Below, in pieces: positions 8,344-16,641 of a stretch of 64,000 bases of DNA (its first letter is position 1; each line of letters begins with the position of its first letter). Made by a program: the position numbers and the translations under genes. This DNA is from Treponema rectale (lineage in GTDB: Bacteria; Spirochaetota; Spirochaetia; Treponematales; Treponemataceae). The notes under the pieces were generated by a model. It ran no database searches. It saw nothing but the letters and a program-made list of their open reading frames with translations, and was not told the origin of the DNA. The stretch is from assembly GCF_014202035.1 (NCBI RefSeq), contig NZ_JACHFR010000001.1:496001-560000 (forward strand). The letters run 5' to 3'.

Positions 8344-8490
8344 TTAAAGTTTATACTCATAAATTGAAAAATACTATAGCCAAGTTCGAAAAAACATTCA
8401 TTTTTTTGAATTGTCTATAAAAAAATACCTGTGTATGCATTATTCTGCATGAATTTTTGTTTTAAAACCTTAAAATTCTGCCAGTTTTCT

Positions 8491-9405
8491 TTATTTTTTC
8501 AGTTCATGAAGATAATCTGACGGATCTCTGCTTTTGCCTCCGTTATGAACTTCAAAATGAAGGTGAGGTCCTGTTGTCAGTCCGGAAAGACCTACTTCGC
8601 CTATTTTTTCTCCGCCAGATACAGACTGTCCTTCCGTTACGGTGATTTTTCCCAGATGGGCATAAAGGCTTTCGAATGAATAGTCATGGCTTATTACTAT
8701 ATATGAGCCGTATACCGGGTCTTCCGATATGGTTTTTGTAACAGTTCCGTTTTTACAGCTGTATACGTCAGAGCCTGCAGGGGCTGCAAGATCAATTCCC
8801 TCATGTTTTTTCCATTTTCCGCTGATAGGACTGATGCGCATTCCATAGGAAGAGGTAACCGTAGCCGAACTTAGCGGAAGCCTCATTCCTGATATAAGAA
8901 AAAAAGCACGTGTAGAGGGAGAAAACTTCTCTCCTTCTAAAAACCAGTATTTTTTTCTGCCGACGGTGCATACCGGTGTTCTGTCAGTGAGTTTGCTGCT
9001 GTATTCTCCCCTCAGCAGTATTTCCAGTGTATTGGAAGGATTCTGATTTATGAAGATGCCGTTTATTGTTGGAAGTATAAGAGTCATTCCTTCTATATTT
9101 TGCTTTGCATCCAGAATTCCGTTTACGGTGGCAAGCGTTTCCTGTCTGAGCATGCATCTGGATGAAACTGTAAAGAGCGTATCCTTTTTCTTACATGTAT
9201 ACGTGTAAAATGAAAGCTCTGATTCCCTGTCGTTAAAAAAAGCCGTATTGTTGTCTTCTATCTGTTCCTGATACTGTTTGAAAATCAGGTTTCTGGAGGA
9301 AAGTTCAGGTATAGAAATGTACTGCTGGGCTGCTGTCTGTAATCCTGCAAGGAAAGTTACTGCCGTGATGGTCAGCAGCCGGAGTTTTAACTGTTTTTTC
9401 TGCAT
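8491..9405 (-). CDS. LysM/M23 family peptidoglycan endopeptidase
   Basis: 304-residue exported metallopeptidase. After a signal peptide (about 1-26) comes a LysM-like segment (about 67-113, YTYTCKKKDTLFTVSSR...). A C-terminal M23 domain follows with the zinc ligands HEGIDLA (H-x(3)-D) and HLHFE (HxH), separated by YGSYIVISHD and YAHLGKI. It probably cleaves peptidoglycan cross-bridges or acts as a cell-wall remodelling factor; all zinc-ligand positions are present. The start overlaps the small membrane protein gene upstream by 19 nt, indicating translational coupling. Confidence 0.88.
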   Translation of the reverse strand: MQKKQLKLRLLTITAVTFLAGLQTAAQQYISIPELSSRNLIFKQYQEQIEDNNTAFFNDRESELSFYTYTCKKKDTLFTVSSRCMLRQETLATVNGILDAKQNIEGMTLILPTINGIFINQNPSNTLEILLRGEYSSKLTDRTPVCTVGRKKYWFLEGEKFSPSTRAFFLISGMRLPLSSATVTSSYGMRISPISGKWKKHEGIDLAAPAGSDVYSCKNGTVTKTISEDPVYGSYIVISHDYSFESLYAHLGKITVTEGQSVSGGEKIGEVGLSGLTTGPHLHFEVHNGGKSRDPSDYLHELKK

Positions 9406-9608
9406 TTATTTCTTTTAATTTTCTTTATGATGGAGACTGCGACTGCAATTGCAGCGGCAGATGCTATGCCTGCAGTATAGGTTTCAGGTGATGCTGAAGC
9501 CCATTTCCAAAGGGGAAAGGTTATTAAAAGAGAAAGGACTGCGCATGATGCAAGAAAAAGAATTACGGCAGCAAGTCCTGCACAGGCTTTTTTTAAGGAA
9601 GTAAACAT
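9387..9608 (-). CDS. Small membrane protein upstream of M23 peptidase
   Basis: 73 residues with two predicted hydrophobic segments (about 9-33 and 44-61) and a basic C-terminus (KKIKRNKCRKNS). No known family is recognised. It is believed real because its 3' end overlaps the M23 gene start by 19 nt and a TATCAT -10-like hexamer ends 7 nt before its ATG. It probably acts in or around the membrane with the peptidase. Confidence 0.6.
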   Translation of the reverse strand: MFTSLKKACAGLAAVILFLASCAVLSLLITFPLWKWASASPETYTAGIASAAAIAVAVSIIKKIKRNKCRKNS

Positions 9609-9666
9609 ACTGATGATGATAACATTGCCGGATGAAAATTAAAAGTAGTGATGTGTAAAAGGGGTA

Positions 9667-9815
9667 TTTTTAAATAAAAAAAATCAGCACCACTAAAACA
9701 TCCGGAGTTACATCTTTTAAGCCCTGAGGCACGTAAAACCGAATAAATATTTTAGTCTGCTGATTATTTTGTGAAGTGTTCCCGGATCTTAATCCTTAAA
9801 ATGAAGAACACTCTC
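9667..9815 (-). other. Structured 3' region of the ferredoxin transcript
   Basis: Between the ferredoxin stop and the next gene, the minus strand has a hairpin AGTGTTC/GAACACT (about 9776-9812). It is followed by a long-range pairing, AATCAGCA-G-ACTAAAA (9765-9750) with TTTTAGT-GG-TGCTGATT (9698-9682), which is directly followed by a T-rich run. The second element works as a terminator with an unusually long loop of about 50 nt. It could also be a 3'-UTR-derived small RNA. No reading frame is seen. Confidence 0.4.
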
Positions 9816-9841
9816 TTATTACATGTGTAACAGACTTACTG

Positions 9842-10009
9842 TTACTCAGTAATTGCACCTACAGGACAAACTGAAGCGCATGAACCGCAGGAAACACATT
9901 TTTCTGCATCGATGGTTCTTTTATCTCCAGCTTCGCTGATTGCTTCTGAAGGGCATTCGCTTTCGCATGCACCACAGTTAATACATTCACTTCCAATTTT
10001 GTAAGCCAT
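9842..10009 (-). CDS. 2[4Fe-4S] ferredoxin, 55 residues
   Basis: Short clostridial-type ferredoxin. Two CxxCxxCxxxCP clusters are present: CINCGACESECP (Cys 9, 12, 15, 19) and CVSCGSCASVCP (Cys 38, 41, 44, 48). That is the full ligand set for two [4Fe-4S] clusters. It carries low-potential electrons in anaerobic metabolism, for example for pyruvate:ferredoxin oxidoreductase or hydrogenase. The start has a clear GAGGTTAGATT-ATG. The promoter region upstream contains the palindrome ATTAGC-TTAT-GCTAAT, which recurs in front of the NifU-like gene, suggesting iron- or redox-linked control. Confidence 0.95.
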   Translation of the reverse strand: MAYKIGSECINCGACESECPSEAISEAGDKRTIDAEKCVSCGSCASVCPVGAITE

Positions 10010-10093
10010 AATCTAACCTCGCTTATAAAGTATAATGAAAATTTATCATATAATCTGTCGAATTACAATTATTATTTCGTTATATGATAAAGA

Positions 10094-10109
10094 ATTAGCT
10101 TATGCTAAT
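10094..10109. promoter_or_regulatory. TTAGC-N4-GCTAA palindrome upstream of ferredoxin
   Basis: Perfect dyad ATTAGC-TTAT-GCTAAT located 85 bp upstream of the ferredoxin ATG. Read towards the gene it is followed by TTCTTTATCATATAA, a -10-like region. The same dyad with the same downstream arrangement lies upstream of the NifU-like gene (47690-47725). It is probably a repressor operator overlapping the -35 region. Confidence 0.6.
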
Positions 10110-10138
10110 ATTAGTTAGTCATAACTATTGCCCTGCTG

Positions 10139-10978
10139 TCAGTCCTGTATTTCGAGAAGTACGGGGCAGTGGTCGCTTCCGGTAACTTCCTTCAATATGG
10201 TGCTGCTTTTAACTTTAGGTACAAATGAATTATTTACACAGTGATAGTCAAGTCTCCATCCGATGTCTTTTTCCCTGGCATGAAAACGGTAACTCCACCA
10301 TGTGTAATGCTTCGGTTCCTTGCAGAAGATTCTGAAAGTGTCCGTAAAACCGTTTTGTGTAAAGAAATCCATCCATGCACGTTCTTCCGGAAGGTATCCT
10401 GCGTTGCCTTCATTCGCTTTCGGATTTGCAATGTCGTCCGGAGTATGGGCAATGTTATAGTCTCCGCAAAGTACGATATTATAGCCTTCCTTTACAAGTG
10501 CAGTACATTTTTTATATACCGCGTCACAGAAGGCAAGTTTGTAGTCCAGTCTGAGTCCGGGACCCTGACTGTTTGGAAAGTATGCGCTGATTATTACGAG
10601 TTTTCCGAAAAAAGCTATCGTAGTGCGTCCTTCGTCATCAAACTCCGGTATGCCCAGAGTTTCTACTTTATCGGGAGCTTTACGGGAATATATGGCCGTT
10701 CCTGAATAACCGGCTTTTTTTGCTGATGAAAAGTATGATTTATAGCTTATTCCCGTGTTCCGGGAAGAAAGGGCAGAGGCAAAAAGCGGGGTGTCTTCAT
10801 CCGTATCTTCAAGGCTGTTGCTTGCACCCGGGTTAAGCAGGTCCGGGCCCAGCTGAGACGGGGTTGCCTTTGTTTCCTGTATGCAGACTACATCGGCACC
10901 ACTTTTGAGAAGCCAGTCTGTAAATCCTTTTTTTTCTACGGCTCTTATTCCGTTAACGTTCCAGGATATAATCTTCAT
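10139..10978 (-). CDS. xth: Exodeoxyribonuclease III (AP endonuclease)
   Basis: Exo III family DNA repair nuclease of 279 residues, near the usual length. The protein opens MKIISWNVNGIRAVEKKGF. The metal-binding Glu is in CIQETKA, the active-site block is GDYNIAHTPDDI and the C-terminal GSDHCPV holds the catalytic Asp-His. It cleaves at abasic sites in base-excision repair and degrades 3' ends. The ATG follows the metallo-hydrolase stop by 4 nt, with GGAG from the end of that gene serving as ribosome-binding site, so the two are co-transcribed. Confidence 0.95.
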   Translation of the reverse strand: MKIISWNVNGIRAVEKKGFTDWLLKSGADVVCIQETKATPSQLGPDLLNPGASNSLEDTDEDTPLFASALSSRNTGISYKSYFSSAKKAGYSGTAIYSRKAPDKVETLGIPEFDDEGRTTIAFFGKLVIISAYFPNSQGPGLRLDYKLAFCDAVYKKCTALVKEGYNIVLCGDYNIAHTPDDIANPKANEGNAGYLPEERAWMDFFTQNGFTDTFRIFCKEPKHYTWWSYRFHAREKDIGWRLDYHCVNNSFVPKVKSSTILKEVTGSDHCPVLLEIQD

Positions 10979-10982
10979 TTTC

Positions 10983-11957
10983 TTACTCCGAAGTGTTTAT
11001 TGCGCTGTTTATAAAATCGCTGTCGCTGGTATTTTCATTGAACCAGAGCATCTGATTGTTTTCAAGTTTATATTTGATGAGCCCCCTGTCATGCAGGCAT
11101 GAAAGATAGGACTGTATTGTAGTTCCAATAAGAAGGTACTGGATGAGCTGAGGTTTCATTCCTGCAAAGTCAAGAATTTTTTTCAGAAGCTGTTCATGAG
11201 TCATCGGGGTGTTTTTCAGAAGTTTTAGAATTTTCAGTTCTGCCTCAAGGGTCACGATTATGTTGAGCTCTGCAGCGGCATGGACAGTTTCTCTTGTGTA
11301 TATTCCCCCGTGAGCTGCCACATAGAAATCACAGTCCGTATATTCTATTTTCTGAACTGATTTTCTGAATGCGTCTGCATCATATATGAATGGAAGCCAG
11401 GCTTTCTTCAGCATGTCTTTTCCAAAAAAGCCGTCTCCAAGATAGTAAACTTTCTTTTCTCCGTCATCGGCTATTATGCCGTAATGTCCAAAAAAATGGC
11501 CTTCAAGGGGAACGAAAGTAAAAGTAACTTCTTCACAGGTTATGGATGTTTCTTTCAGAAATTTATCTGCTTTACAGGGCTCGCTTTTAACCCTGCCATG
11601 TTCCTGGATTTCGAGGAGAGGTTTACCCCCTGAATATAAGTATCCCACAAGTTCCGGAAGTCTCAGTATGCAGTCTGCTTCCCTGGAACACCATACCTGG
11701 GCACCTGTAAGGCGGACGATTGCTGCGTTTCCGCCTGAATGGTCATTATGGGAATGGGTGTTTATTACTGCAGCAATTTTTTTGCCCGGAAAGAGTTCCG
11801 TTACCGCAGATACAATGTCTTCTCCGTCTTGTGGAGTAACGCCTGAATCAATTATATATACGGATGTTGATGTGCAGACAACGCCTGTTGCATTGGGTGT
11901 GTTAAAGTATCCGCAGCAGGCAGAAAGCTTTACGTAGTTTGAAGCCGTTACTGACAT
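10983..11957 (-). CDS. MBL-fold metallo-hydrolase
   Basis: 324 residues of the metallo-beta-lactamase fold. The zinc motif THSHNDHSGGNAA (HxHxDH) is intact. Downstream metal ligands are seen in LEGHFFGHYGIIAD, YYLGDGFFGKD and VAAHGG. The C-terminal 90 residues are helical and resemble a winged-helix tail (TPMTHEQLLKKILD...). The substrate cannot be read from sequence; glyoxalase II-like thioester hydrolases and quinol-type hydrolases share this layout. The start has GGAGG (minus strand, about 11964-11968). The gene lies just past a terminator that ends the greA unit, so expression may be partly by read-through. Confidence 0.82.
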   Translation of the reverse strand: MSVTASNYVKLSACCGYFNTPNATGVVCTSTSVYIIDSGVTPQDGEDIVSAVTELFPGKKIAAVINTHSHNDHSGGNAAIVRLTGAQVWCSREADCILRLPELVGYLYSGGKPLLEIQEHGRVKSEPCKADKFLKETSITCEEVTFTFVPLEGHFFGHYGIIADDGEKKVYYLGDGFFGKDMLKKAWLPFIYDADAFRKSVQKIEYTDCDFYVAAHGGIYTRETVHAAAELNIIVTLEAELKILKLLKNTPMTHEQLLKKILDFAGMKPQLIQYLLIGTTIQSYLSCLHDRGLIKYKLENNQMLWFNENTSDSDFINSAINTSE

Positions 11958-11970
11958 TTTAAACCTCCAT

Positions 11971-12006
11971 AAAAAAGGGCTGCCCGTAAAAATCTGTGGA
12001 CAGCCC
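11971..12006 (-). terminator. Intrinsic terminator after greA
   Basis: On the minus strand GGGCTG (12006-12001) pairs with CAGCCC (11982-11977) and is followed by six T residues. It ends the greA transcript just before the metallo-hydrolase ribosome-binding site. Confidence 0.75.
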
Positions 12007-12064
12007 GTAGTTTTTCATTATCTGCGCAAAATCATTTCAGGCATAAGTCTGAATGTCTTTAATC

Positions 12065-14782
12065 TTAGAATTTTGCAGCAGCGATTGCCTTTACGGTGTA
12101 GTCGTAATGGTGATCGTTGATTGTAAAGGTCTTCTCATCTCCTGCCTTGAGGTTGAGGAGAGAATCTCCCAACGGTGAAAGGTAAGAAATGATTCCTTCC
12201 TCAGAGTTTGATTCCCAAGGACCGAGAATTGTAAGAACTTCTTCTTTTCCTTCGATGTTGTTGAAAAGTGTAACTGTTGTACCGAATGATACGAAAGAAG
12301 TTGTAACTGTTGTCGGATCAAATACTGTTGCACGGGCAAGTTCTTCCTTGAGTTTGGCAAGCTTGCTGTTCATGCGGCTCTGAGCTTCTCTTGCGGAAAT
12401 GTATTCAGCATTTTCCTTAAGGTCGCCTTTTTCTTTTGCATCACCGACTTCTTTTGCAATTTTCGGAAGCTGAACTTTTTCAATGTCTTCTGCAAGTGCG
12501 CGTTTGATTTCAAGCATTTTTGCAGTAACAAGAGTTCCTTTAGGTGCTTCCTGTTTTGTTTCAGTTTCCTGGAATTTAAAGTCAGGATAAGCTGCAAGAA
12601 TTCCGTTGCGGAGCTGAGACTTGAATGTTGAATCAAGGTCGCGTACGTCATTGATCATTGTATACATTCTTGTAATGGTGTCACGGTCTTTAGAAAGCAT
12701 GAACTCAAGCATTCTGTTTTCTACATCTCCGTTAACTTTATCTGCAAAGAGGAGTGTAGTTGCATTCTTGATAGTTTTCTTGTTGTCTACAGTGTTTACG
12801 TGATTGTTGATTTCGCGGTAACACAGAGAAATGATGTTTACCATTGTTACAAGCTGTTTTTCTTCGCTTACTGCAGCTTCCTTAAACCATTCCGTATCAC
12901 GGCACTGGTCGTAAAGGTAGATTGCTGCGTCACGATAATTGCGGTATTCATTGAAGCAGTTCTGAACCATGTGAATGACTCTGTCTTTCTTTCCGGCGTT
13001 AATCATTTCATCAAGGAGACTCTTCTTAAGTACTACAGGGAAAAGGTGTGTATACTGTTTGTCCCAGTCTTCAAGCTGACGTACGTTGCTGAGGAACTGC
13101 TGCCTGAGGTTTGTATTTTTTGAATCCTTAAGTTTAGCATACATACCGCGGCGGCTGGAAATTTCTGAGTAAAGGTCGGCGAATGAGAATTTAATTGGAG
13201 ATTCGATTGCCGGAACTTTCTTAGTGATATCCTGAATTATGAGGAATGAAGCAGTAACCTGTTCCGTGATATTTGAGAAGGCCTTTACATAGCCTGCAAA
13301 GTAGCTGAACATGTCGGCAAACTGTTCTTCCGTAGGATCAAAGTCATCAAGGTTGATGTAACGGGTGATGATGTCTACTTTTGCAAAGAAATTCTTTTCT
13401 GCCTTGAATTCATTTGCAAGACGTTCTGCCTTGCTGATTTCGTGGTCACGTACTGTATAGAAGTTGATGTCATTAGGATTTACGTCAAATACCGGATTTG
13501 ATTCGAGAATCTTAACTGCCTTTGTGTGCCAGCTGGTCCATTCACCCTGAGTAAGGATTGAAGGTACGAGTTCAGCCTTAATCCTTTTATCGTCACAGTT
13601 ATTGTTGAAACTGCGGATAATAGTCTTGAGGGTTCCTTCAATGTCATTTTTAACGAGTTTTACGAGTTCTTCCTTCTTTTTAGTAGCTTTAAGAACCCAG
13701 ATGTGACCGCGGTCAAGAGGCTGAAGTGCTTTTACTGCCATTTCAAGATTCATCTGGCGTACTCCGGTTTTCTTTCCGAAGTTAATTGTAAGCATGTCGC
13801 CTTCAACCTTCATGATTTTTCCAACACCCCAGGTTCTGTGGAAGATGAAATTCTTTGCATCAAAAGCAATGTGCTTCTCAAAGTCATTGATTGCTTCGAA
13901 AACGTCGCGGTATGCCTGATTGAGGTTTGAAAGACGAATGTAGTCTTCAAGATGAGTATGATCGGCATATTTTGCACTGTAGCATTCCGTAATTTCCTTT
14001 CTTGCCCATGTGTCCTTTGGATCATGCTCAAGAATGATTTTAAGAATGGAGATGGCTGTATCCCACTTAGCAATATCCTTGTAGTACTGGTAAACTTCCT
14101 GCATGAGGGATGCTGCTTTGTATCCGTTGATGCTCTTTGTAACCTTGCGTTCTACACGGAGGAAGAAGTCAAGGTCTTCAGGAATGAGTTTTACGAGTTT
14201 TGACCATACTTCTTTTACTGCATTTGAATTTTTAGCAGTAACATAGCGGAGAAGGGCTTTTTTATAATAGCTTATGGCTGTTTCTTTGTTTTCCTGAGAT
14301 TCATATCTTTCTGCAAGAATCTTTGCAATGTCAGCTTCTTCAAAATCTGCCTTAACTATTCTTTCGTAAAGTTCCCATACTTTGTCGTTGTTGGAATTCT
14401 TATAGAATTCGGCAAGCTTTCTGAGTGCAAACTTATTCTGGGAGTCTTCTTCGAGAATTGAATCACAAAGGTATTCAACAAGAGAATCCTTCAGGTTTTT
14501 TTCGAAAATTTCAATAAGAGTAACAAGTGAACTTGTATCTACGTCTCCGGAGCGTAATGCAATCATGCCTGAAAGGTAGAGTGCAACGATGCTGTCCTTT
14601 GAATGTGCGAGCTGTTCGTCACAGATTTCCTTTATCTGCTTCTCACAGTTTTCGGCCCTGGCTTTTTCAAGTGTTTCTGCCAGTTCCATAAGATTGTTTT
14701 TTGTAAAATCGTTGATGCCCGCTCTCGTCCATGATTCCTTTTTAAGCATTTCACGAACGGAATTTTCAAGTTCTTCAGCCAT
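12065..14782 (-). CDS. greA: Long spirochaetal GreA transcript-cleavage factor
   Basis: 905 residues. Only the last 160 or so (about 745-905) are a standard GreA. The coiled-coil tip carries GDLKENAEY, whose Asp and Glu coordinate the magnesium for RNA-cleavage stimulation in RNA polymerase. The C-terminal FKBP-like domain follows (FGTTVTLFN... and LSPLGDSLLNLKAGDE...). Residues 1-740 form a helical, TPR-like extension. A KOW-like or nucleic-acid-contact stretch near 315-345 contains RTWGVGKIMKVEGDMLTINFGKK. Treponema species are known to have this long form. It rescues backtracked RNA polymerase. The extension probably contacts RNA polymerase or other partners; that is inference. GGAG precedes the ATG. 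Confidence 0.9.
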   Translation of the reverse strand: MAEELENSVREMLKKESWTRAGINDFTKNNLMELAETLEKARAENCEKQIKEICDEQLAHSKDSIVALYLSGMIALRSGDVDTSSLVTLIEIFEKNLKDSLVEYLCDSILEEDSQNKFALRKLAEFYKNSNNDKVWELYERIVKADFEEADIAKILAERYESQENKETAISYYKKALLRYVTAKNSNAVKEVWSKLVKLIPEDLDFFLRVERKVTKSINGYKAASLMQEVYQYYKDIAKWDTAISILKIILEHDPKDTWARKEITECYSAKYADHTHLEDYIRLSNLNQAYRDVFEAINDFEKHIAFDAKNFIFHRTWGVGKIMKVEGDMLTINFGKKTGVRQMNLEMAVKALQPLDRGHIWVLKATKKKEELVKLVKNDIEGTLKTIIRSFNNNCDDKRIKAELVPSILTQGEWTSWHTKAVKILESNPVFDVNPNDINFYTVRDHEISKAERLANEFKAEKNFFAKVDIITRYINLDDFDPTEEQFADMFSYFAGYVKAFSNITEQVTASFLIIQDITKKVPAIESPIKFSFADLYSEISSRRGMYAKLKDSKNTNLRQQFLSNVRQLEDWDKQYTHLFPVVLKKSLLDEMINAGKKDRVIHMVQNCFNEYRNYRDAAIYLYDQCRDTEWFKEAAVSEEKQLVTMVNIISLCYREINNHVNTVDNKKTIKNATTLLFADKVNGDVENRMLEFMLSKDRDTITRMYTMINDVRDLDSTFKSQLRNGILAAYPDFKFQETETKQEAPKGTLVTAKMLEIKRALAEDIEKVQLPKIAKEVGDAKEKGDLKENAEYISAREAQSRMNSKLAKLKEELARATVFDPTTVTTSFVSFGTTVTLFNNIEGKEEVLTILGPWESNSEEGIISYLSPLGDSLLNLKAGDEKTFTINDHHYDYTVKAIAAAKF

Positions 14783-14823
14783 GTTTTTACTCCTGTTTAT
14801 ATGGTTGTGTTTTATATTGACTC

Positions 14824-15777
14824 TTACTCGTTTATATAAATCTTCCAGATGTTTCTGTCATGATCCCTTATTTTGAGCAGAACTTCATTTATGTTTGCCA
14901 TGCTGTCCTTTGAAAGGGCATAGTGGTCAATCAGCCAGAAATAAAGGTTGATCAGCCTTGGCGTAATTACAGCACTGTTGCATGAAGGGTCTTTGAGCTC
15001 GTTTTCCCGTGAATATATTTCCTGCTTGAGACGAAGAACCTCAAGAAATTTCAGTTCACGTTTTTTGTTGAAAACCCCCAGAAGGACTCCGTATACAGGA
15101 ATCCATTCATGAAGTGCATCTCCCTCATAACCTTTAGCCCTTACTTCATTTATAAGAAGGTTTATAAGCGGGGAATCAAGAAAATCAAAGTCTATCTTTC
15201 TGGCATTCATGAAGAATGCTTCCCTGAAAAGAAGCTTTGCATATTTTGTTTCTCCGCAAAGGGCAAAACAGTCTGCTTTTTCTGCTACGGCCGCTGCATT
15301 GTTCGGCAGTAACTGTACAGACTGAGTAAGACAGTCCAGTGCGTTTTCATAGGAACCAAGCTTCTTGTAGCACAGACCTCTTTTTCTGTTTATTTCTGCA
15401 CTCAGGCTTTCATCTCCTGCAGTCCGGTCCAGTGCTTTTGTATAACATTCAAGAGCCAGTGAAAAAACTCCTTTTTTAAGGGAGTAAACTGTTTTTCCTA
15501 AGAATTCTGATTCCTTGAGAACCTTTTCAGGCTGTACGACCGACATGAAGTCTTTCCAATGATTCACCAGGTATTCTCCCTGGTCGAAACTGTCCAGTTT
15601 TGGAAGCTTTTCAAGGGTTTTCTGCCAGAAAGCGCAGTACTGTATGGAATAAACTATGTCTTTGTTGTCAAGATCCGAGGTGAGTGTGTCGTTTAACACG
15701 GCTCCTGCCTGATCCAGACAGCATATTTCCATAAGTTTGTATGCCTGTTCAAAGGCAGACTGCGACTGTATTCCCAT
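14824..15777 (-). CDS. TPR protein upstream of greA
   Basis: 317 residues, helical, with no signal peptide and so probably cytoplasmic. TPR-type repeats lie around residues 100-190 (for example GVFSLALECYTKALDRTAG and GSYENALDCLTQSVQLLPNN). The C-terminal half is helical with no recognised domain. It probably scaffolds protein contacts. It sits 41 nt upstream of greA in the same direction. It is preceded by a consensus TATAAT only 7 nt before the ATG, which predicts leaderless translation. Confidence 0.65.
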   Translation of the reverse strand: MGIQSQSAFEQAYKLMEICCLDQAGAVLNDTLTSDLDNKDIVYSIQYCAFWQKTLEKLPKLDSFDQGEYLVNHWKDFMSVVQPEKVLKESEFLGKTVYSLKKGVFSLALECYTKALDRTAGDESLSAEINRKRGLCYKKLGSYENALDCLTQSVQLLPNNAAAVAEKADCFALCGETKYAKLLFREAFFMNARKIDFDFLDSPLINLLINEVRAKGYEGDALHEWIPVYGVLLGVFNKKRELKFLEVLRLKQEIYSRENELKDPSCNSAVITPRLINLYFWLIDHYALSKDSMANINEVLLKIRDHDRNIWKIYINE

Positions 15778-15784
15778 GAAGAAT

Positions 15785-15812
15785 ATTATACTGAATAGAA
15801 TTATTTAGTCAA
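15785..15812 (-). promoter_or_regulatory. Predicted leaderless promoter of the TPR gene
   Basis: TTGACT, a 16-bp spacer and consensus TATAAT on the minus strand. The -10 ends 7 nt before the ATG and no Shine-Dalgarno fits between. Confidence 0.75.
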
Positions 15813-15970
15813 TGTAGGGTTTTTGATTTTTGGGGAATAGTTTATAATGGTTTTAAATATATTTGTCAACATTGTTTCTATGTAAAAAAACAAAAAATAT
15901 GAAGCTTTTTGAGATTGTTTTCAGATTGCAGAAGATGCGGAAGGCTGTCTTTAATATTCTCTTCATTATA

Positions 15971-15999
15971 TTGTAAAAATACGGCTCTTACGTTATCAT
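15971..15999 (+). promoter_or_regulatory. Predicted leaderless promoter of rpe
   Basis: TTGTAA, a 17-bp spacer and TATCAT. The -10 ends 9 nt before the rpe ATG, and the intervening bases are nearly all T and A without a ribosome-binding site. Confidence 0.65.
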
Positions 16000-16008
16000 A
16001 TTTTTATT

Positions 16009-16641
16009 ATGGATAATAAGATTGTTTTATCTCCGTCTCTTTTATCTGCAGATTTTTCAGATCTTGGCGGGGCATTGAAGGAAATAGAAAAAACAGACGG
16101 TTCCTGGGTTCATATTGATGTTATGGACGGACATTTTGTACCTCAGGTAACTTATGGTCAGCCGGTAATAAAGTCCATCAGAAAATGTTCCGCTCTGCCT
16201 TTTGACGTGCACCTGATGATAGAAAAACCGGAAATGTCAATTCCTTCATATATTGAAAGCGGGGCTGATTATATAACTTTTCATGCAGAGGCAACGGCAC
16301 ATGCTGATCTGTGCATTCAGATGATTCATAATGCCGGAAAAAAGGCGGGAGTAGCCCTTTGTCCTTCTACACCGGTTTCTGTTCTGGAAGAACTTCTGCC
16401 GTATATTGATCTTGTTCTGGTTATGACGGTTAATCCGGGGTGGGGCGGTCAGAAACTCATTCCGTATACAGTTGAAAAAGTCAGAAAACTTGCCGATATA
16501 AGAAGAAGGGAAGGCTTGGGCTTTCTCATTTCAGTAGATGGCGGCGTTAATTCAAAGACACTTCCGCTGGTACTGGAGGCCGGAACTGATGTTGTTGTTT
16601 CCGGATCATCTTTCTTTACAGGGGAACTTAAGTGGAATTAA
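16009..16641 (+). CDS. rpe: Ribulose-phosphate 3-epimerase
   Basis: Pentose-phosphate enzyme interconverting ribulose-5-phosphate and xylulose-5-phosphate, 210 residues, slightly short of the usual 220. TIM-barrel motifs are present: SPSLLSADFSDLG at the N-terminus, HIDVMDGHFVP with metal ligands, FDVHLMIEKP, VNPGWGGQKL and SVDGGVNSKT with the catalytic Asp. The phosphate-binding end VVSGSSFFTG is retained. It opens a long plus-strand gene series; the next gene overlaps its end by 10 nt. The start codon is directly behind a promoter with no Shine-Dalgarno. Confidence 0.95.
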   Translation: MDNKIVLSPSLLSADFSDLGGALKEIEKTDGSWVHIDVMDGHFVPQVTYGQPVIKSIRKCSALPFDVHLMIEKPEMSIPSYIESGADYITFHAEATAHADLCIQMIHNAGKKAGVALCPSTPVSVLEELLPYIDLVLVMTVNPGWGGQKLIPYTVEKVRKLADIRRREGLGFLISVDGGVNSKTLPLVLEAGTDVVVSGSSFFTGELKWN

